64,000 bases of DNA from Microbulbifer sp. GL-2 (GTDB lineage: Bacteria; Pseudomonadota; Gammaproteobacteria; Pseudomonadales; Cellvibrionaceae): contig NZ_AP019807.1 in the NCBI RefSeq assembly GCF_007183175.1, positions 2,648,001 to 2,712,000 on the forward strand. The letters are read 5' to 3'. This document shows, piece by piece, positions 43,080 to 51,762 of the stretch; positions within the stretch are counted from its first letter, which is position 1, and the number at the start of each line of letters is the position of its first letter. Both the position numbers and the translations under genes were made by a program. Under the pieces are notes generated by a model. It had not been told where the DNA came from, made no database searches, and was given only the letters and a program-made list of their open reading frames with translations.

Positions 43080-43472
43080 ATGGCAACTACTCAATACTAC
43101 GGTACCGGCCGCCGCAAGACCTCTACCGCTCGCGTATTTATCGTACCGGGTGAAGGCAAGATCAGCGTGAATGGCCGTACCCTGGATGAATACTTCGGTC
43201 GCCAGGTGGCTCGCATGATCGTGCGTCAGCCGCTGGAAAGAGCCGATATGGTCGAAAAATTCGACATCACTGTAACTGTAAAGGGCGGTGGTTCTTTTGG
43301 TCAGGCGGGCGCTATCCGTCACGGCCTGACGCGCGCCTTGATGCAATATGACGAAGCGCTGCGTCAACCGCTGCGTGCTGCGGGTTATGTTACCCGCGAT
43401 GCTCGCGAGGTTGAGCGCAAGAAAGTGGGTCTGCGCAAAGCGCGTAAGAAGCCGCAGTTCTCCAAGCGTTAA
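43080..43472 (+). CDS. rpsI: 30S ribosomal protein S9
   Basis: S9, 130 residues, whose C-terminal tail reaches the P-site tRNA. GTGRRKTSTARVFI near the N-terminus, GSFGQAGAIRHGLTRAL and the terminal ARKKPQFSKR tail are diagnostic, with the conserved C-terminal Lys-Arg. It lies 15 bases after rplM. Confidence 0.98.
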   Translation: MATTQYYGTGRRKTSTARVFIVPGEGKISVNGRTLDEYFGRQVARMIVRQPLERADMVEKFDITVTVKGGGSFGQAGAIRHGLTRALMQYDEALRQPLRAAGYVTRDAREVERKKVGLRKARKKPQFSKR

Positions 43473-43484
43473 GCTTTCTTTTTG

Positions 43485-43508
43485 GCCCGGCATCTGCCGG
43501 GCTTTTTT
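43485..43508 (+). terminator. Rho-independent terminator after rpsI
   Basis: GCCCGGC, loop ATCT, GCCGGGC followed by six T residues. It lies 12 bases after the rpsI stop. Confidence 0.9.
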
Positions 43509-43773
43509 ATTTCCGGCGCTGTGTGTATCGAGCTGTTCTCATACGACTTTGCTCGATTTCTCGCTGTTTCGCCGCGCAATTCCCGACGTTCCCCGTGTCT
43601 TTGCCTTGTATCAAATTGGCATTTTCTTTAACATTGCGCGGATTTGTATCCGCTTGATTTGTGGGGTTTATTCGCGCAGGCAATCTGCCGGAGCGGGACT
43701 TCTTTCAAGACTTTTTGGGTTTGGGCCAGCATCTCCGGTGTGTCCGGAGTCGCTGTGATGGGAGAACTACGTC

Positions 43774-44373
43774 ATGAGTGATGACGGTGTAAATGTAGGA
43801 CGGCGCCGTTTTTTAACCGCTGCCACCTCTGTTGTCGGTGGTGCGGGTGCGGTTGGGGTGGCCGTGCCCTTCGTCGCTTCCTGGAATCCGAGTGCCAAGG
43901 CAAAGGCCGCGGGCGCTCCGGTTAAATACAATGTTAGCAAACTTGAGCCGGGCCAGATGGTCACTGTCGAGTGGCGAGGCAAGCCGGTGTATGTAGTGCG
44001 TCGTACAGACGAGATACTGCAAGACCTGGAAAAGGTGGAGCCATTGCTGCGCGACCCCAATTCCGAGGAGTCCATCCAGCCGGCTTATGTAGATCCGGAA
44101 AACCGTTCTATCAAACCGAAGCTGTTAGTTCTGGTTGGTTTGTGTACCCACCTCGGTTGTGCACCTATGTACCGCCCGGAAGTGGGCGCCGCAGATTTGG
44201 GGGGAGCAGAGTGGATGGGTGGCTTCTTCTGCCCATGTCATGGATCAAAATACGATATGGCTGGACGCGTTTATACCGGTGTCCCCGCGCCTACCAATCT
44301 GGAAGTTCCGCCTTATTCCTATGAAAGCGATGAGGTAATCGTGATTGGTGTAGACCAGGAGGGCACTGCATGA
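43774..44373 (+). CDS. petA: Ubiquinol-cytochrome c reductase Rieske iron-sulfur subunit
   Basis: The Rieske subunit, 199 residues, passes electrons from ubiquinol to cytochrome c1. A twin-arginine signal-anchor RRRFLTAATSVVGGAG with hydrophobic segment lies at the N-terminus (Tat export, not cleaved in this family). The [2Fe-2S] cluster ligands occur in CTHLGC and CPCHGS, with a conserved Gly/Pro loop GVPAPTNL near the end. Its stop overlaps the start of the cytochrome b-c1 gene (ATGA), indicating translational coupling in the bc1 operon. Confidence 0.96.
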   Translation: MSDDGVNVGRRRFLTAATSVVGGAGAVGVAVPFVASWNPSAKAKAAGAPVKYNVSKLEPGQMVTVEWRGKPVYVVRRTDEILQDLEKVEPLLRDPNSEESIQPAYVDPENRSIKPKLLVLVGLCTHLGCAPMYRPEVGAADLGGAEWMGGFFCPCHGSKYDMAGRVYTGVPAPTNLEVPPYSYESDEVIVIGVDQEGTA

Positions 44374-46604
44374 AATGGCTAGCAGATTTCGGTGACTGGG
44401 TAGATCAGCGCTTGCCGATCTACCAGGCCTGGGACAAACACATGGGCAAGTACTATGCGCCCAAAAACTTTAACCTCTGGTACTTCTTTGGTGTTTTTTC
44501 CCTGCTCGTGCTGGTTAACCAGCTGCTGACCGGCATTTGGCTGGTTATGAGCTTTAACCCATCGGCCGAAGGAGCCTTTGCTTCCGTTGAATACATCATG
44601 CGTGATGTGGAGTGGGGCTGGCTGATACGCTATCTGCACTCGACAGGCGCTTCGGCGTTTTTCGTGGTGGTCTACCTGCATATGTTCCGCGGCTTGATGT
44701 ACGGCTCTTATAAGCCTCCACGCGAGCTGGTATGGATCTTCGGGATGTGCATCTACCTGGTGCTGATGGCCGAAGCCTTTATGGGCTACGTACTGCCCTG
44801 GGGGCAGATGTCCTACTGGGGTGCGCAGGTAATTGTATCTCTATTTGGGGCAATTCCCGGTATTGGCGACAGCTTGGTAGAGTGGATTCGTGGTGACTAC
44901 CTGATTTCCGGTATTACCCTTACCCGTTTCTTCTCCTTGCACGTAATCGCTCTGCCGCTGGTATTGGTGCTGTTGGTAGTGTTGCATATTCTTGCGCTGC
45001 ATGAAGTGGGCTCCAATAACCCTGACGGTATCGAGATTAAAAAGAACAAGGATGAGAATGGCATTCCCAAAGATGGAATTGCTTTCCACCCCTACTACTC
45101 GGTCCACGACCTGGTGGGTATTGCGGTCTTCCTGTTTATCTTCGCGACCGTGGTGTTCTTCTTCCCTGAGATGGGCGGATTCTTCCTGGAGTACGCTAAC
45201 TTCGAAGAAGCGAACCCCCTGAAGACACCACCACATATCGCTCCGGTTTGGTACTTTACGCCTTTCTATGCCATTTTGCGTGCTGTAACCATGGACATTG
45301 GTCCGCTTACAGCTAAGTTCCTTGGCCTGGTAGCTATGGGTGCTGCTATTGCGGTGCTGTTTGTACTACCGTGGCTGGATAAGAGTCCGGTACGCTCGAT
45401 CCGTTATAAGGGCTGGCTGCCCAAAGGTCTGTTACTCCTGTTTGCTGCGGTATTTATCATCCTGGGTTACCTGGGTGTTAAATCCCCAACTCCAGATCGT
45501 AACTTCCTGTCCCAGTTGGCTACTCTGTTCTACTTCGCTTTCTTCCTGACCATGCCGGTTTGGACCAATCCGAAGAGCCGTAAAGGTATTGGTTCCTGGG
45601 TAGTAAGTATTGGTTTTGGTGTACTGTTCCTATGGATGGCATTCGCAAACTTTACTTTTGGTAATGAAGATCCAGAGAAAAACGGATTTGTAAATACTTT
45701 TGTGGGTATTTCGGCTCTGTTGCTTGCTGCTTTCTTTGCCGCGTTGCCCTGGATTACCAGTCGCGATGAGGTGTACCCGGAACCCGAGCGTGTAACCAGC
45801 CCATCTGGTGGTAAGACCTTTGGTATTCTGTTTATCGGTATTGTTGTTGTTGCTCTGCTGACCTTTATCCCGATCAAGGCGGTGGGTGCTGAGTCCAGTG
45901 TTGAGCTGGATCACATCAATATCGACCTTCAGGATAAGCCTTCCCTGCAGCGTGGTGCCAAGTACTTCGTTAACTATTGCATGGGCTGCCACAGTGCCAA
46001 CTATTCCCGTTGGGAGCGTGTTTCCACTGACCTGGATATCCCGAAAGAGTTGATGATGGAGAATCTGATCTTGGGGAATGACAAGATCGGTAACCTGATG
46101 GAGATCTCCATGCGTCCGGATGACTCCAAAGTGTGGTTTGGTGCCGCGCCGCCCGACCTGACACTGGTTGCCCGCTCTCGCTCACCAGAATGGCTCTACA
46201 CTTACCTCCGCAGTTTCTACAAGGATGACAGTCGTGCTACAGGGGTAAATAACCTGGTATTCCCCAGTGTAGCCATGCCGCATGTATTGATGGAGCTGCA
46301 GGGATTGCCCGAGTGTGCCCCTGGCCCCAAGCGCGACCACGGTAAAATTGTCCGCGATGAGTTGGGTAATCCGATAATGGACGCTAATTGTGGTAGCCTG
46401 AAGGTCGGCAGTGTGAAGGGCTCCATGAATCCTGAAGAGTTTGATCAGGCTATGTATGACCTGGTTAACTTTATGGAGTACATTGCAGAGCCTATGGCCG
46501 AAGACCGCAAGCGCATTGGCTTCTATGTGTTGGCGTTTATTTTTGTATTCTTTATCTTCGCCTGGCTGCTGAACCGCGAGTACTGGAAAGACATACACCA
46601 CTAA
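44370..46604 (+). CDS. petB/petC: Fused cytochrome b and cytochrome c1 of the bc1 complex
   Basis: One 744-residue frame carries both the cytochrome b and cytochrome c1 subunits. The b part (about 1-400) has haem-binding His90, His104, His191 and His206 and the Qo-site PVWY at 292-295. Next comes a segment of about 65 residues with two hydrophobic helices (about 409-430 and 441-462) that normal gammaproteobacterial cytochrome b lacks, then PEPERVT, which resembles the usual b C-terminus. A helix ending KAVGA (about 483-507) looks like a signal peptide for the c1 part. The haem c motif C537-M-G-C540-H541, axial Met636 in FPSVAMPH, and a C-terminal anchor (about 717-734) follow. In rhizobial FbcH a similar b-c1 precursor is cleaved after synthesis; whether this one is cleaved is unknown. 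Confidence 0.92.
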   Translation: MKWLADFGDWVDQRLPIYQAWDKHMGKYYAPKNFNLWYFFGVFSLLVLVNQLLTGIWLVMSFNPSAEGAFASVEYIMRDVEWGWLIRYLHSTGASAFFVVVYLHMFRGLMYGSYKPPRELVWIFGMCIYLVLMAEAFMGYVLPWGQMSYWGAQVIVSLFGAIPGIGDSLVEWIRGDYLISGITLTRFFSLHVIALPLVLVLLVVLHILALHEVGSNNPDGIEIKKNKDENGIPKDGIAFHPYYSVHDLVGIAVFLFIFATVVFFFPEMGGFFLEYANFEEANPLKTPPHIAPVWYFTPFYAILRAVTMDIGPLTAKFLGLVAMGAAIAVLFVLPWLDKSPVRSIRYKGWLPKGLLLLFAAVFIILGYLGVKSPTPDRNFLSQLATLFYFAFFLTMPVWTNPKSRKGIGSWVVSIGFGVLFLWMAFANFTFGNEDPEKNGFVNTFVGISALLLAAFFAALPWITSRDEVYPEPERVTSPSGGKTFGILFIGIVVVALLTFIPIKAVGAESSVELDHINIDLQDKPSLQRGAKYFVNYCMGCHSANYSRWERVSTDLDIPKELMMENLILGNDKIGNLMEISMRPDDSKVWFGAAPPDLTLVARSRSPEWLYTYLRSFYKDDSRATGVNNLVFPSVAMPHVLMELQGLPECAPGPKRDHGKIVRDELGNPIMDANCGSLKVGSVKGSMNPEEFDQAMYDLVNFMEYIAEPMAEDRKRIGFYVLAFIFVFFIFAWLLNREYWKDIHH

Positions 46605-46670
46605 GATTCGCAGGTTTTTCTTTGATGGGTGGTGGGGTAACTCTGCCGCCCTTTTATATTTTGAATAAAA

Positions 46671-46688
46671 GGTCGGCGTTTGCCGACC
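46671..46688. promoter_or_regulatory. Hairpin between the bc1 gene and sspA
   Basis: GGTCGGC, loop GTTT, GCCGACC form a perfect 7-bp stem just before the sspA ribosome site. A4 precedes it, which gives a U-tract on the minus strand only. A terminator on the plus strand is therefore not supported; a 5' leader hairpin of the sspA mRNA is possible. Confidence 0.45.
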
Positions 46689-46711
46689 AACAAGTTTGAG
46701 GTAGTTTGAAC

Positions 46712-47338
46712 ATGGGTGTGCCTACCAACAAGCGCTCCTCTATGACCTTCTTCTCTGATGGTCGCAGCCATTACAGCCATCGAGTGCGTATTGTGCTTGC
46801 CGAGAAAGGGGTGTCCGTAGAAATCATAGATGTGGACTCGGATGATAAACCTGCCGAGCTCGCTGACCTCAACCCTTACAATTCGCTACCTACCTTGGTT
46901 GATCGCGATCTGGTGCTTTTTGAAACCAAGGTCATGATGGAATACCTGGATGAGCGTTTTCCGCACCCACCGCTGCTGCCAGTCTATCCGGTTGCCCGCG
47001 CTCAGAGTCGCCAGATCATGCACCGCATCGAACGTGACTGGTGCCCACTGGTAGATAAGATTCTTGCTGGTGGTAAGGATGTAGCTTCCGCTCGTAAGGA
47101 ACTGCGTGATAGTTTTGTTGGCATAGCGCCTATGTTTACTGAACTGCCGTATTTCTTCAATGAAGAGTTCTCTCTGGTGGATTGTTGTATGGCTCCGCTG
47201 CTGTGGCGTCTCGAGCAGTTTGAAATCAGTCTGCCGAAGACCAAACAGGTGAAGCCATTGCTGGACTATATGGATCGCCTGTTTGCTCGCGAAGCCTTCC
47301 AGCAAAGTCTTACCGAGTATGAACGGGAAATGCGTTGA
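46712..47338 (+). CDS. sspA: Stringent starvation protein A
   Basis: SspA, 208 residues, is a glutathione-transferase-fold protein that binds RNA polymerase and alters transcription in stress and virulence. The thioredoxin-like N-domain has MTFFSDGRSHYSHRVRIVLAEKG, NSLPTLVDRDLVLFETKVMMEYLDERFP, and the helical C-domain includes the PLLWRLEQF segment. ATG at 46712 has GAGGTAG 8 bases upstream; an in-frame TTG at 46706 is too close to it. It is followed by sspB. Confidence 0.95.
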   Translation: MGVPTNKRSSMTFFSDGRSHYSHRVRIVLAEKGVSVEIIDVDSDDKPAELADLNPYNSLPTLVDRDLVLFETKVMMEYLDERFPHPPLLPVYPVARAQSRQIMHRIERDWCPLVDKILAGGKDVASARKELRDSFVGIAPMFTELPYFFNEEFSLVDCCMAPLLWRLEQFEISLPKTKQVKPLLDYMDRLFAREAFQQSLTEYEREMR

Positions 47339-47348
47339 GGATAATTAG

Positions 47349-47759
47349 GTGAGTAAGCCGGACATGACATCCAATCGCCCCTATATTTTGCGGGCGTTCT
47401 ACGAGTGGATTACCGATAACCGGTGCACTCCCTATATTCTTGTCGATACGCACCTTTCCGGGGTGCTTGTACCACAGCAGCATGTGAATGATGACGGCCA
47501 GATAGTGCTGAACGTCTCTGAGAGTGCTGTCGCAGGTCTCACCATGGATAACTATGCGATCCGGTTTAATGCGCGGTTTGGCGGGGTTCCCACTGATATT
47601 CAAGTGCCAGTTGGTGCTGTTGTCGGAATTTATGCCCGTGAAAACGGCCAGGGCATGGTATTCGAGGCGGAGGAGACTCCGGAGCCTCCAGAGCCTACCC
47701 CACCCACCAGTCTGGGTAAGAAGTCTGTGAAAAAGCCCGCATTGCGAGTTGTGAAGTAA
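47349..47759 (+). CDS. sspB: ClpXP adaptor protein SspB
   Basis: SspB, 136 residues, delivers ssrA-tagged proteins to ClpXP. The N-terminal tag-binding domain includes NRPYILRAFYEWITDNRCTPYI and GGVPTDIQVPVGAVVGIYARENG. A Pro/Glu linker leads to the ClpX-binding tail, KPALRVVK, at the extreme C-terminus. The start is GTG at 47349. It follows sspA by 10 bases as one operon and ends at a terminator. Confidence 0.95.
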   Translation: MSKPDMTSNRPYILRAFYEWITDNRCTPYILVDTHLSGVLVPQQHVNDDGQIVLNVSESAVAGLTMDNYAIRFNARFGGVPTDIQVPVGAVVGIYARENGQGMVFEAEETPEPPEPTPPTSLGKKSVKKPALRVVK

Positions 47760-47776
47760 GTCCACCAATTTTTTCA

Positions 47777-47800
47777 GGGGGCAGTTCTGCTCCCTTTTTT
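47777..47800 (+). terminator. Rho-independent terminator after sspB
   Basis: GGGGCAG, loop TT, CTGCTCCC (with a G-T pair) followed by six T residues, 17 bases after sspB. Confidence 0.8.
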
Positions 47801-47901
47801 CTCCCTGACTCCTATCGATTTCTGCTTTTGTGCGCTCTGTCTGGGATCGCACTGGTGACAAGCGCGTACAATGGGCAGTTACTTCTTGCTCTCAACTCGT
47901 T

Positions 47902-49091
47902 ATGCCGTCGTATTTGCAATGGCTACGCTATAGCTGGTTACCTGGGCTGCTCCTGGTTTTGCCGCTTGCCCAAAAATTACCGTGGCTTGATCTGGCCTTC
48001 TTAAACAACTTCAATTTGCCCATTCTTCTGTTAGGCGCTGCCCTGCTACTCAGCTTTTTCTTCCGTTCAAGTAGAGTTGCCCTGGCTGCAATTCTACTGA
48101 TGATTTTTTATGGGTTCGCCAGGTTAGATTTATTTTCTGGCCAGGAGCAAGACCAATCCCTCTATCTGGGGTTGATAAGCCTTAACCTGATGCTGTTTAG
48201 CTGCAGTCGCGATCGCAGTGTTTGGAGTTATTTTGGTTTTGTTTGGTTGTTGGTGCTGCTCGTGCAGGGAGCGGGCCTTTTCTGGTTGCAGGAATGCTGT
48301 GGACCTCTGACACATAAATTCTCACTTCAGCATATACCTGCCTGGCCGTTAGTCTTTGAACAATTATCCCCTTCACTGCCTCTTCTGCTAAGTGTGGCAG
48401 CTTCGGTTGGTGCTTTGGCGCTGGTGGCTCTTTACCCAGTCCCCACTGCTGTGGGTCTGTTTAGTTGCAACTTGTTAATACTTTATGGGGTTTGGAGTGG
48501 TATTCCCCTGATCCCTCTGATGTCTGTGGCGGGTTTCCTTCTTATTGTTTCACTGCTGGGAAGTAGCTATGAGTTGGCTTTCCGAGATGAGCTGACTGGA
48601 GTGTGCTCCCGACGGGCTTTTCGCTATCAGATGCTTACTCCAAGTCGGCACTACTGTATTGCCATGATTGATGTGGATTATTTCAAGAAACTGAATGATC
48701 GCTTTGGGCATCAGGTTGGCGATCAGGTGTTGCGTATGGTGGCAACACAAATCAACCGGTACGCTAATGGGCAGGTATTTCGTTATGGGGGGAGGAGTTC
48801 GCACTGGTGATGCCGGGTCGTGACCTCTCATCCGCAGAGAAGCAGCTGGAGTTCATAAGGCAGAAAATAGCGACTTACCCCATGTATATGCGTTCAGGAG
48901 GGCGTGTTACTGGGCGCCAACTTTGGCGCTTAAAGCGCCGCTCAGGCCAACAGATAAAGGTGACGGTCAGCATCGGTTTAGCCCAGCGGAGCAAGCAGCT
49001 AAAAAGGTCTGATTCTGTCCTCAAAGTGGCGGACCAAGCCCTTTATAAGGCGAAGCGGAGCGGTCGAAATCGCCTGTGTGTCCACACTTGA
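47902..49091 (+). pseudogene. Membrane GGDEF-domain diguanylate cyclase, apparent single-base frameshift
   Basis: A membrane sensor-type diguanylate cyclase broken by one base. From ATG 47902 the first frame gives several hydrophobic helices (about 200 residues) and a GGDEF start (FRDELTGVCSRRAF, CIAMIDVDYFKKLNDRFGH, RMVATQI) up to RYGG; it then stops at 48810. The rest of the domain (EEFALVMPGRD, SIGLAQRS, ADQALYKAKRSGRNR) continues in another frame to 49091. The junction is a run of six G at 48787-48792; seven would restore RYGGEEF, an active-type signature. Either the base was lost in sequencing or the gene is inactive. The start is uncertain because a longer GTG frame from 47830 exists. 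Confidence 0.85.
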
Positions 49092-49197
49092 TATAAATCA
49101 ACCTGATTTAAAAGTGGCGCTTAATTTCTTATTCGCATTGGTTATTTTCGCGCCGGCCCCCGATACTGCAAAGCAGGGTATTGAAGGGAGCTTCAGC

Positions 49198-49815
49198 GTG
49201 CGATTACTCAGTCACACAATTGGTATTCTTACTAATCCGGAAAAAGAGTGGAAAGCCATACGGGCGGATCGCCATTCATTTTTCCAGGTTTTCCTGACTC
49301 ATGTTCCGTTTCTTGCCCTGATTCCAACGGTTGCCGGCTATTTCGGTGTCACCCGAGTCGGGTTCGAAGTGGGTGGGCATCTGGCTAAATTAACCCCGGA
49401 GAGCGCGGCAGTTTTGTCGATAGTTACATACTTCGCGCTGTTGGCAGGCGTGTATTGCCTGGGGGAGTTTATTAACTGGATGGCCAGATCTTACGGTGTC
49501 GAAGGAGATGAGCCTACTCGGCATTATGAGGGCACAGCGCTTGCAGTTTTTATCTCTACGCCGATTTTCCTCGCCAGTATTGTGGTTTTATTCCCTCACC
49601 CTTGGCTCACTATGGCTGCAGTGGGAATTGCCGGGATCTACTCCATTTACTTGGTGTTTGCTGGTATTCCGATTTTGATGAAAATGAATAAGGAGCGGGC
49701 TTTTCTCTATGCCTGTGCGGTGCTGACTGTAGCACTGGTCATGATGGTTACTGTACTGATCACATCCGTGATTTTATGGAGTGTGGGAATAGGGCCTGTA
49801 TATCAGCAGGCATAA
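49198..49815 (+). CDS. YIP1 family membrane protein
   Basis: A 205-residue protein with about five hydrophobic helices, matching the bacterial YIP1 family: N-terminal LLSHTIGILTNPEKEWKAI, the TYFALLAGVYCLGEFINWMARSYG middle, and the C-terminal FAGIPILMKMNKERAFLYACAVL region. The function is unknown. GTG at 49198 is chosen because GAAGGGAG ends 7 bases upstream; the longer frame from 49078 overlaps the GGDEF gene and adds 40 non-family residues. It ends at a terminator facing the M48 protease gene. Confidence 0.75.
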   Translation: MRLLSHTIGILTNPEKEWKAIRADRHSFFQVFLTHVPFLALIPTVAGYFGVTRVGFEVGGHLAKLTPESAAVLSIVTYFALLAGVYCLGEFINWMARSYGVEGDEPTRHYEGTALAVFISTPIFLASIVVLFPHPWLTMAAVGIAGIYSIYLVFAGIPILMKMNKERAFLYACAVLTVALVMMVTVLITSVILWSVGIGPVYQQA

Positions 49816-49841
49816 AAAAGTCCGCATTGCAGGCTTTTTTT
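49814..49841. terminator. Bidirectional terminator between YIP1 and M48 genes
   Basis: AAAAAAG, then the paired TCCGC/GCAGGC arms around ATT, and a T7 run. A tract on one side and T tract on the other suit both convergent genes; the stem has one mismatch. Confidence 0.7.
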
Positions 49842-49854
49842 CACGGAAACTACT

Positions 49855-51759
49855 TTACTTACGCACGGGCAGTAGCGGTGGCATTGGGCAATCCAGGCTA
49901 TCGGCCACGGCTCGCAGCAATTCAATTTCCTCTGCTTTAATCACACCGTTATGACTTAAAGTGAATACCATCGCTTTCAGCAGTAGAGGTTTTACCAGTG
50001 GCTTCATTTGGCCGGCAATAGCGATAGCTTTGTCCAGCCTCGGTAAATTGATGTCCTTGTGGCTAGGCAGCGGTGTAGCCTCCATCCCCAATGCCTTAAG
50101 CCCCTGCTCGTAAGCACGTTTCGCCGGCAGGTAATCGCTATTACCTGAATGGGCGATAGCGGCGAGAAGAAAGCGGCTGGCATCTTTACTGGCGCCCTTT
50201 TTGTTGGAGAGGCGCTGACGATCAGGAGTGCCCTCCAGTGCATGCATCAATACCCGGTACAGGGCCCACTCCCAAATCTCAATCTTTCCATCGCTGTGCA
50301 GTAATTTGATCAGGTTTCTCTTGAAAATCTGGTATTGCTGTGGGACCAGCGCACGCAGGGCGGGAACGCAGAGATCGAGTAAGGCCAGACGCGCACTGTT
50401 GGGAAGACTCTCCAACTGTGCTTCTATTTTTTGCATCTCGCGCACCACTGCCGGGTGGGCAATATTATTCAGCAACAGGCGCTGGGCCTGTCGCTCGGAG
50501 GGCTCTTTGTGCAGCAGCAAGTGATAAACCAGTGCGCGCGCGGTGAAGGGTTCGTGCGCAGCCTGTTGAATACTGGCAGGGATGGACTGAAGTAGTTGGA
50601 AGCCGTATTGCACCTGTTGCTCGCTCGGGTTGGCAATGCTGTTATCAACAGCGTCCAGGGCAACCTGAAATGGGGTAGATTGTGTGACAGCGGAAAGCGG
50701 TGCTGGGGCACTAGGTCGCAGGGTTTGTGGCTGTGAAGTGGAGGTCCCGGCACAGGTATCGCGGTAGAGACCGTTCCACCCGGGGTCAAGGCGGGTTATG
50801 CGATCTGCCAGCGGCGGGTGAGTAGCAAAGAGGTTAAACAAAGAGCGCTTCAGGCCGCTGGCAAAAAACATATGGTTGTATTCCGCTGCCTTGCCGCTGG
50901 CCAGTGTCGAGCTGGAACCATAGCCACCGATTTTTTTCAGGGCACTGGCGATGCCGATATTGTCACGGGTAAATTGCACGGCGGAGGCGTCTGCAAGGAA
51001 TTCTCTTTGGCGGCTAACTGCGGATTTAATCAGGTTGCCCAAAAAAGTCCCGGTATAGCCCACGACCATCAATGCGGCACCGAGCCCAAACAGTGCGGCG
51101 CGCCCTCGGCTGTCGCGCTCGCCAAGGTAAACTCCGCGTACCAGCCAATGGCCGAGCAGACCAATGATCAGGATACCGTTCAACAGCCCCACAATACGAA
51201 GATTCAAACCCATATCGCCATTCAGGATATGGCTGAATTCATGTGCCACTACACCCTGCAACTCATCCCTGTTAAGTTTTTCAACACAGCCACGGGTGAG
51301 GCCGATCACTGCATCGGTGGATTTGGAGCCAGCGGCGAATGCATTGATAGCCTCATCTTCGATCAGGTAAACATCTGGCACAGGTGTGCCCGAAGCAATT
51401 GCCATCTCCTCAACCACATTCAGGGCGCGTCGCTCGCCAGGATTCTGCGGTGCAAGGTTGAGTTTGCGCCCGCCCAGCGATTCGGCTACTGCGCTGCCGC
51501 CGGCGCTGAGCTGGTGTAGCTTGTACAGGCTGCCCAGGGTGACAACTGCAGCGATGGTTAGGGCGATTGAGATTACAGTTTGCCAGCCGAGCAGTTGATC
51601 AATGTCGGTAGGAGAGAAAGCCTGGCCGCGGGAGAGAGAGACTGCGGCAGCGGCGACCATTGTGGTGAGGCCGATTAATAGGACTACCGCCAGGGCAAAT
51701 AACCCCACAAGTAGGCCGCTATTGCGCTTGGCACGGTCCTGATACTCAAAGAAATTCAT
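49855..51759 (-). CDS. M48 family zinc metalloprotease with long C-terminal extension
   Basis: A 634-residue membrane metalloprotease. Two N-terminal helices (about residues 15-40 and 58-78) precede the M48 domain with zinc ligands in HEFSH (His173, His177, catalytic Glu174) and Glu253 in QREFLADASA. Two helices lie between them, as in HtpX-like proteases. After about residue 330 comes a Pro/Ser/Thr linker and a helical extension of roughly 270 residues. Two parts, LLHSDGKIEIWEWALYRVL (487-504) and SHNGVIKAEEIELLRAVADSL (602-622), resemble TerB-type acidic calcium-binding helices; this is inference. It starts 3 bases after lemA, which supports a LemA-M48 functional pair. Confidence 0.85.
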   Translation of the reverse strand: MNFFEYQDRAKRNSGLLVGLFALAVVLLIGLTTMVAAAAVSLSRGQAFSPTDIDQLLGWQTVISIALTIAAVVTLGSLYKLHQLSAGGSAVAESLGGRKLNLAPQNPGERRALNVVEEMAIASGTPVPDVYLIEDEAINAFAAGSKSTDAVIGLTRGCVEKLNRDELQGVVAHEFSHILNGDMGLNLRIVGLLNGILIIGLLGHWLVRGVYLGERDSRGRAALFGLGAALMVVGYTGTFLGNLIKSAVSRQREFLADASAVQFTRDNIGIASALKKIGGYGSSSTLASGKAAEYNHMFFASGLKRSLFNLFATHPPLADRITRLDPGWNGLYRDTCAGTSTSQPQTLRPSAPAPLSAVTQSTPFQVALDAVDNSIANPSEQQVQYGFQLLQSIPASIQQAAHEPFTARALVYHLLLHKEPSERQAQRLLLNNIAHPAVVREMQKIEAQLESLPNSARLALLDLCVPALRALVPQQYQIFKRNLIKLLHSDGKIEIWEWALYRVLMHALEGTPDRQRLSNKKGASKDASRFLLAAIAHSGNSDYLPAKRAYEQGLKALGMEATPLPSHKDINLPRLDKAIAIAGQMKPLVKPLLLKAMVFTLSHNGVIKAEEIELLRAVADSLDCPMPPLLPVRK

Positions 51760-51762
51760 CGT

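Noticed and set aside
46671..46688. Terminator of the bc1 operon
   Set aside because: The perfect hairpin has its U-tract only on the minus strand and sits right at the sspA ribosome site, so it does not look like a plus-strand terminator.
48807..49091. Separate small gene for the second half of the GGDEF domain
   Set aside because: It is the continuation of the upstream GGDEF frame. It begins inside the domain, after the GGEEF motif, and only makes sense if one G is restored at 48787-48792.
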